The notes under the pieces are model-generated. The model saw only the letters and a program-made list of their open reading frames with translations, was not told where the DNA came from and searched no databases. From the NCBI RefSeq assembly GCF_963676735.1, contig NZ_OY781464.1, forward strand, positions 591,001 through 655,000: DNA of 64,000 bases, given 5' to 3'. Positions within the stretch are counted from its first letter, which is position 1, and every line of letters starts with the position of its first letter. A program made the translations under genes and the position numbers. The stretch is from an uncultured Draconibacterium sp. (GTDB taxonomy: Bacteria; Bacteroidota; Bacteroidia; Bacteroidales; Prolixibacteraceae). Shown here piece by piece: positions 60,486 to 64,000 of this stretch.

Positions 60486-61838
60486 ATGAAAGATCAACTT
60501 AACCAAAATAGTTACGAGCCACGAGCCAGGAGTCACAAGCAAACGAGAGTCTACGGATTTAAGTTAAAACCGGTGATTTTTACTTTTGTCTTTATACTTT
60601 TCACTTTAGCCTTTAATCTTTTGTCTTTTAACTTGTCGGCCCAGCAGCAGCGTTTTCCAAAACCCGAATTTGAAACAGGATACGAGCAACCATCACCGCT
60701 TACGCCCGAGCCTCGGGCTTTGGCCATGGAATATTTTGATGTTTTGGTTTTGCTGTTGGTATTGGCAGCAGCCACGTATTTTGCTTTAAAAAGCCGCTCG
60801 CGGCAAGGCATTCTGTGGTTATCGGTATTTACACTGGTTTATTTTGGCTTTTACCGCAACGGCTGTATTTGCAGCATTGGTGCCATACAAAATGTTACCT
60901 TAACTTTTTTTGATTCGGGTTATGCCATTTCGTTAACTGCACTATTGTTTTTTATTTTGCCATTGCTGTTTACCCTTTTTTTTGGAAGAACTTTTTGTGC
61001 CGGAGCTTGTCCACTGGGAGCCATTCAGGATCTTGTAGTTATAAAACCCATAAGTTTGCCCAAATGGTTGAATAAAACGCTGGGCTTAATTCCCTACATT
61101 TATTTGGCGCTGGCCGTGCTTTTTGCAGCAACCGGAACCGATTTTATCATTTGCCGTTACGATCCTTTTGTGGGAATATTCCGTATGGATGCCAAATTTC
61201 ATATGATAATTCTGGGCATCGCATTTTTATTAATGGGGATGTTTGTGGCGCGGCCTTATTGCCGTTTCCTGTGTCCATTCGGGGTGTTGCTTAGCTGGAT
61301 GTCACGCTTTTCAAAATGGCACCTAACCATTACTCCATCAAAATGTATTCAGTGCAAGCTGTGTACCCACTCGTGCCCCTTTGATGCAATCGACTTTCCA
61401 ACCAACGAAAAAGAAGTGGTAAAATCCGGTTTAGGACCAAAACGTTTTATCACTTATGCTTTGGTAATTCCGTTGTGGATAGCCCTGGGCGTATTTGTGG
61501 GGGCAAAATCACATACTTTTTTATCCAAAGCCAATCAGGATGTTTACCTGGCAGAATTGCTTATTTCGAAACCTGAATTAAAAAATGATCCGGATAACAT
61601 TGATGTGCAAACCTTTTTGGCTGCAGGAAAATCAATGGAGCAGTTGGTGGAAGATGCAAATGTAATTCGTAAAAAGTTTTATACCGGAAGCATGATTGCC
61701 GGTGGTTTTCTTGGTTTGGTAATCGGAATGACTCTGCTGAATACAGTTGTATTCCGCAAACGACAGGATTACGAACCGCACAAAGGAAATTGTTACAGCT
61801 GCGCCAGATGTGTTGATTATTGCCCGGTTGAAAAATAA
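60486..61838 (+). CDS. NapH/NosR-like membrane 4Fe-4S protein
   Basis: The start at 60486 (MKDQLNQNSYEPRAR), 10 bases after the ferredoxin stop, gives 450 residues; a longer in-frame start would overlap the ferredoxin gene. Several membrane helices alternate with CxxxCP motifs (FCAGACPLGAIQD, YCRFLCPFGVLLSW), a ferredoxin motif CIQCKLCTHSCP, and a second one at the very C-terminus (CYSCARCVDYCP). Such proteins pass electrons between quinones and periplasmic ferredoxins. The first 45 residues are low-complexity and Phe/Leu-rich. Confidence 0.85.
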   Translation: MKDQLNQNSYEPRARSHKQTRVYGFKLKPVIFTFVFILFTLAFNLLSFNLSAQQQRFPKPEFETGYEQPSPLTPEPRALAMEYFDVLVLLLVLAAATYFALKSRSRQGILWLSVFTLVYFGFYRNGCICSIGAIQNVTLTFFDSGYAISLTALLFFILPLLFTLFFGRTFCAGACPLGAIQDLVVIKPISLPKWLNKTLGLIPYIYLALAVLFAATGTDFIICRYDPFVGIFRMDAKFHMIILGIAFLLMGMFVARPYCRFLCPFGVLLSWMSRFSKWHLTITPSKCIQCKLCTHSCPFDAIDFPTNEKEVVKSGLGPKRFITYALVIPLWIALGVFVGAKSHTFLSKANQDVYLAELLISKPELKNDPDNIDVQTFLAAGKSMEQLVEDANVIRKKFYTGSMIAGGFLGLVIGMTLLNTVVFRKRQDYEPHKGNCYSCARCVDYCPVEK

Positions 61839-61869
61839 AAAAGAAACGAAAAATCAGAAGAACGAAAAT

Positions 61870-63744
61870 ATGAGTAACCAGGATAAAATAAAACTTTCGC
61901 AGAATATAGCTTTAATAGCCGGAGTGTTTTGTGCAGCTGTTGCCCTGCTGTTGTTGTTAAATTTTTGGCAGGTTTCAAAAACCGATCCCATTGAAAGCCA
62001 GGCATTGGAGGCCTTGGTTCAGCGTCTGAAGCAGGAACCCAACAATGAAGCATTAAAAGAAGAAATTCGGAACTTTGATTTGCTGGCGCGCAAAGCCTAT
62101 TTCAACAGTCAGTGGCAGGTAAAAACCGGAGCCTGGATGTTACTTTTTGGGGCCGTGGTACTTGCATTTGCCTTACGGGTTTATTATGCAGCAAAAAGTA
62201 AAATTGAGGAGCCAGAGAAAGTATTGGAAAACGAAATAGCCAGCCGTATACTGGCCCAAAAGGGAATAATTTGGGTAGGACTTGTTGTTATGGTCCTGGC
62301 TCTTGCGGCTTCGTTTGCAACTGTTGATTATTTAGAATCGTATCCGAAAGTTGCAGAAACAGAGGTGGTGGAACCAACGCCCGAAGAAGAGACGGTAGAA
62401 GTTATTGAGGTAGCACCTGCCCAGCCAGAAGCTGCACCAGAAGAAGTTGCTGAAGTGCTAAAGGAAGAAAACGAAGAGCTCACGAAACCAGCACCTGAAA
62501 AGGAAACTGTTGTTGAAACTGCAGCAACTGAAGAACAACAAATTAAAGCGGAAGAAAAACCGAAGCCAAAACCCGTAGTTACGGGAGTAACTATTGCCGA
62601 TTTGAAAAAGAATCATAACTCTTTTCGCGGGCCGTTCGCACAAGGGATAATTGCTCATAAAAACATCCCTACAGAATGGGACGGAGCTGCCGGAACAAAT
62701 GTGTTGTGGAAAGTTGAAACACCAAAGCATGGATTTAACTCGCCAATAATTTGGGGCGATAAGCTGTTTGTTGCCGGGGCTGATAAAGCTACACGAGAGG
62801 TGTATTGTTATAACCGTACCAATGGCCAATTGCTTTGGACAGGTATTGCAGATAATATTTCAGGATCGCCTGCAACACCCCCACGAGTAACAGAAGACAC
62901 AGGGCTTTCGGCTCCAACTTTAACCACCGATGGAAAAGCTGTTTTTGCCATTTTCGGAACCGGAGATGTAATTGCTTTTGATATGAACGGCAAACGCTTG
63001 TGGGCCAAAAATCTTGGCGTGCCCGATAATCACTACGGTCATTCATCATCATTACTAACCTGGAATGGAAAGCTGTTTGTTCAATACGATACCAACAAAA
63101 GCGGAAAAGTGTTGGCGCTGAGTACCACCACCGGAGAAACAATTTGGGAAACAGCACGTGAATCAAAAATATCGTGGGCTAGCCCTGTTTTGGCAGAAGT
63201 TGATGGAAAATACCAACTGTTATTAACTACCGATCCGATTGTTGGTGGATACGACACCGAAAGCGGAGAGGAACTGTGGACAGTTGAATGTATGATGGGC
63301 GAAGTTGGCCCCTCGGTGGGGTATGGCGATGGCATTGTTGTTGCAGCCAACGAGTACGCTAAAATGGTAGCTATTGATATCAGAACGCAGGAAGTTTTGT
63401 GGGAAGACGATATGTACCTGCCCGAGGCTGCCAGTCCCCTGGTTTATAATGGCCTGGTTTTTATTGCAACAAGTTATGGCGTTTTTGTGTGCTACGACCT
63501 GAAAACCGGAGATGAACTTTGGGAGCACGATTTTGGTTCGCCGGTGTATTCTTCGCCTGTGGTGGCCGAAGGAAATATTTTTCTGATGGACAACGATGGT
63601 GTGATGCGGATTTATGAAGCTGCACGCGAGATGAAACTGCTCGGCGAAAACGAACTGGGAGAGCTATCGGGGCCAACACCGGCTTTTGCTGATGGCCGAA
63701 TTTACATACGCGGCGAAAAACACTTGTTCGGCATCGGAAAGTAG
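61870..63744 (+). CDS. Two-helix membrane protein with TonB-like linker and PQQ-like propeller (array member E)
   Basis: The start at 61870 (MSNQDKIKLSQNIALIAG) gives 624 residues. There are three hydrophobic segments at about 12-32, 88-105 and 128-148, then a Pro/Glu/Val-rich linker at about 160-240 (EVVEPTPEEETVEVIEV, KPKPKPVV) like the periplasm-spanning part of TonB. A propeller follows, starting HNSFRGPFAQGIIAHKNIP and holding blades CYNRTNGQLLW, TTTGETIWET, DTESGEELWTV and DLKTGDELWEH. The linker would let the propeller reach far into the periplasm. It lies between the membrane Fe-S protein and a NuoE-like gene. Confidence 0.82.
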   Translation: MSNQDKIKLSQNIALIAGVFCAAVALLLLLNFWQVSKTDPIESQALEALVQRLKQEPNNEALKEEIRNFDLLARKAYFNSQWQVKTGAWMLLFGAVVLAFALRVYYAAKSKIEEPEKVLENEIASRILAQKGIIWVGLVVMVLALAASFATVDYLESYPKVAETEVVEPTPEEETVEVIEVAPAQPEAAPEEVAEVLKEENEELTKPAPEKETVVETAATEEQQIKAEEKPKPKPVVTGVTIADLKKNHNSFRGPFAQGIIAHKNIPTEWDGAAGTNVLWKVETPKHGFNSPIIWGDKLFVAGADKATREVYCYNRTNGQLLWTGIADNISGSPATPPRVTEDTGLSAPTLTTDGKAVFAIFGTGDVIAFDMNGKRLWAKNLGVPDNHYGHSSSLLTWNGKLFVQYDTNKSGKVLALSTTTGETIWETARESKISWASPVLAEVDGKYQLLLTTDPIVGGYDTESGEELWTVECMMGEVGPSVGYGDGIVVAANEYAKMVAIDIRTQEVLWEDDMYLPEAASPLVYNGLVFIATSYGVFVCYDLKTGDELWEHDFGSPVYSSPVVAEGNIFLMDNDGVMRIYEAAREMKLLGENELGELSGPTPAFADGRIYIRGEKHLFGIGK

Positions 63745-63768
63745 TTTCAGAACTGTTACCAAAGCAGA

Positions 63769-64000
63769 ATGACAACAGAACAACAAATGACGGAAGAAAA
63801 GAATAATATCAATCAAATAATAGCGGATAAAGGCGCTACAAAAAAAAGCCTTATCCCCATCTTGCAAGCCATTCAGAAAGAGCACAACTACCTGCCCGAA
63901 GAATTGCTGAAAGACCTGGCGGATAAATCAGAAATCAGCTTGGCTGAAATTGTCGGAGTAGCCAGTTTTTATTCACAATTCAGGCTTCAACCGGTTGGCG
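63769..64000 (+). CDS. NuoE/HndA-like [2Fe-2S] subunit, N-terminal part (partial)
   Basis: The first 77 codons are present; the gene runs off the right edge. The helical front KSLIPILQAIQKEHNYLPEE and ISLAEIVGVASFYSQFRLQP match the 24-kDa subunit of complex I and the small subunit of NAD(P)-linked [FeFe] hydrogenases; the cysteine region lies beyond the window. It starts 24 bases after the propeller gene, so the operon probably continues with a NuoF-like flavoprotein or hydrogenase. Confidence 0.85.
   Translation, partial: MTTEQQMTEEKNNINQIIADKGATKKSLIPILQAIQKEHNYLPEELLKDLADKSEISLAEIVGVASFYSQFRLQPVG

Noticed and set aside
47846..63744. PQQ-dependent alcohol or glucose dehydrogenases
   Set aside because: The blades match the repeat family, but I see no catalytic Asp/disulfide/metal set or cytochrome domain, so an enzyme call is not supported.
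1..64000. CRISPR arrays, insertion sequences, prophage genes, tRNA or rRNA genes
   Set aside because: No repeat-spacer arrays, transposase or integrase motifs, attachment-site duplications or cloverleaf/rRNA sequences were seen on reading.

Overview
The window looks like chromosomal DNA from a member of the Bacteroidota, most likely a Marinilabiliales/Prolixibacteraceae-type heterotroph. That placement is an inference. It rests on TAnnTTTG-type promoters, TonB receptor/DUF4249 and T9SS-sorted proteins, DUF5606 and DUF4861 proteins, the carboxyspermidine route to spermidine, and LytS/LytTR signalling. No rRNA, tRNA, CRISPR array, phage or insertion sequence was seen.

Layout. 0-16.3 kb is mostly housekeeping: the end of purL, a DJ-1 protein, an ECF sigma factor divergent from a TonB receptor, DUF5606, a DnaQ-like exonuclease, an OmpA/TSP3 protein, argS, a MOSC protein, the ybbR-coaE-djlA operon, a TonB receptor/DUF4249 pair and a T9SS cargo protein. 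16.5-20.8 kb is a uronate module: a LacI-type regulator divergent from kduI-kduD and a DUF4861 lipoprotein, with a palindromic operator between them. 20.9-25.4 kb holds a membrane protein of unknown function, an SpmA/SpmB fusion, kdsA with a Dabb protein, and a roughly 520-nt structured non-coding RNA candidate with its own promoter and terminator. 25.5-30.6 kb encodes arginine -> agmatine -> putrescine -> carboxyspermidine -> spermidine. 30.7-36.9 kb is miscellaneous: nitroreductase, PepD, methyltransferase, AhpD-like protein, AI-2E family transporter and a SRPBCC/GyrI protein.

37.2-47.7 kb is the most interesting metabolic locus. It has two saccharopine-dehydrogenase-type proteins, an ALDH7 aminoadipate-semialdehyde dehydrogenase, a KamA-family radical SAM aminomutase lacking the lysine-recognition aspartates, a beta-amino-acid-type class III aminotransferase, a PcaIJ-like CoA transferase and a PcaF-like thiolase. 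Together these form a coherent but, to my knowledge, undescribed route: lysine -> saccharopine -> 2-aminoadipate -> 3-aminoadipate -> 3-oxoadipate -> 3-oxoadipyl-CoA -> succinyl-CoA + acetyl-CoA.

47.8-64.0 kb holds six PQQ-like beta-propeller paralogues, interrupted by typA and a LytS/LytTR pair. The right part is a tight operon of a membrane-anchored propeller, an NHL protein, a tiny Tat-type four-cysteine protein, a Tat-type polyferredoxin, a NapH-like membrane Fe-S protein, a membrane propeller with a TonB-like Pro/Glu linker and the start of a NuoE/HndA-like subunit. It looks like an uncharacterised envelope electron-transfer system.

All functional calls come from reading motifs and recalled family features; no database search was run.
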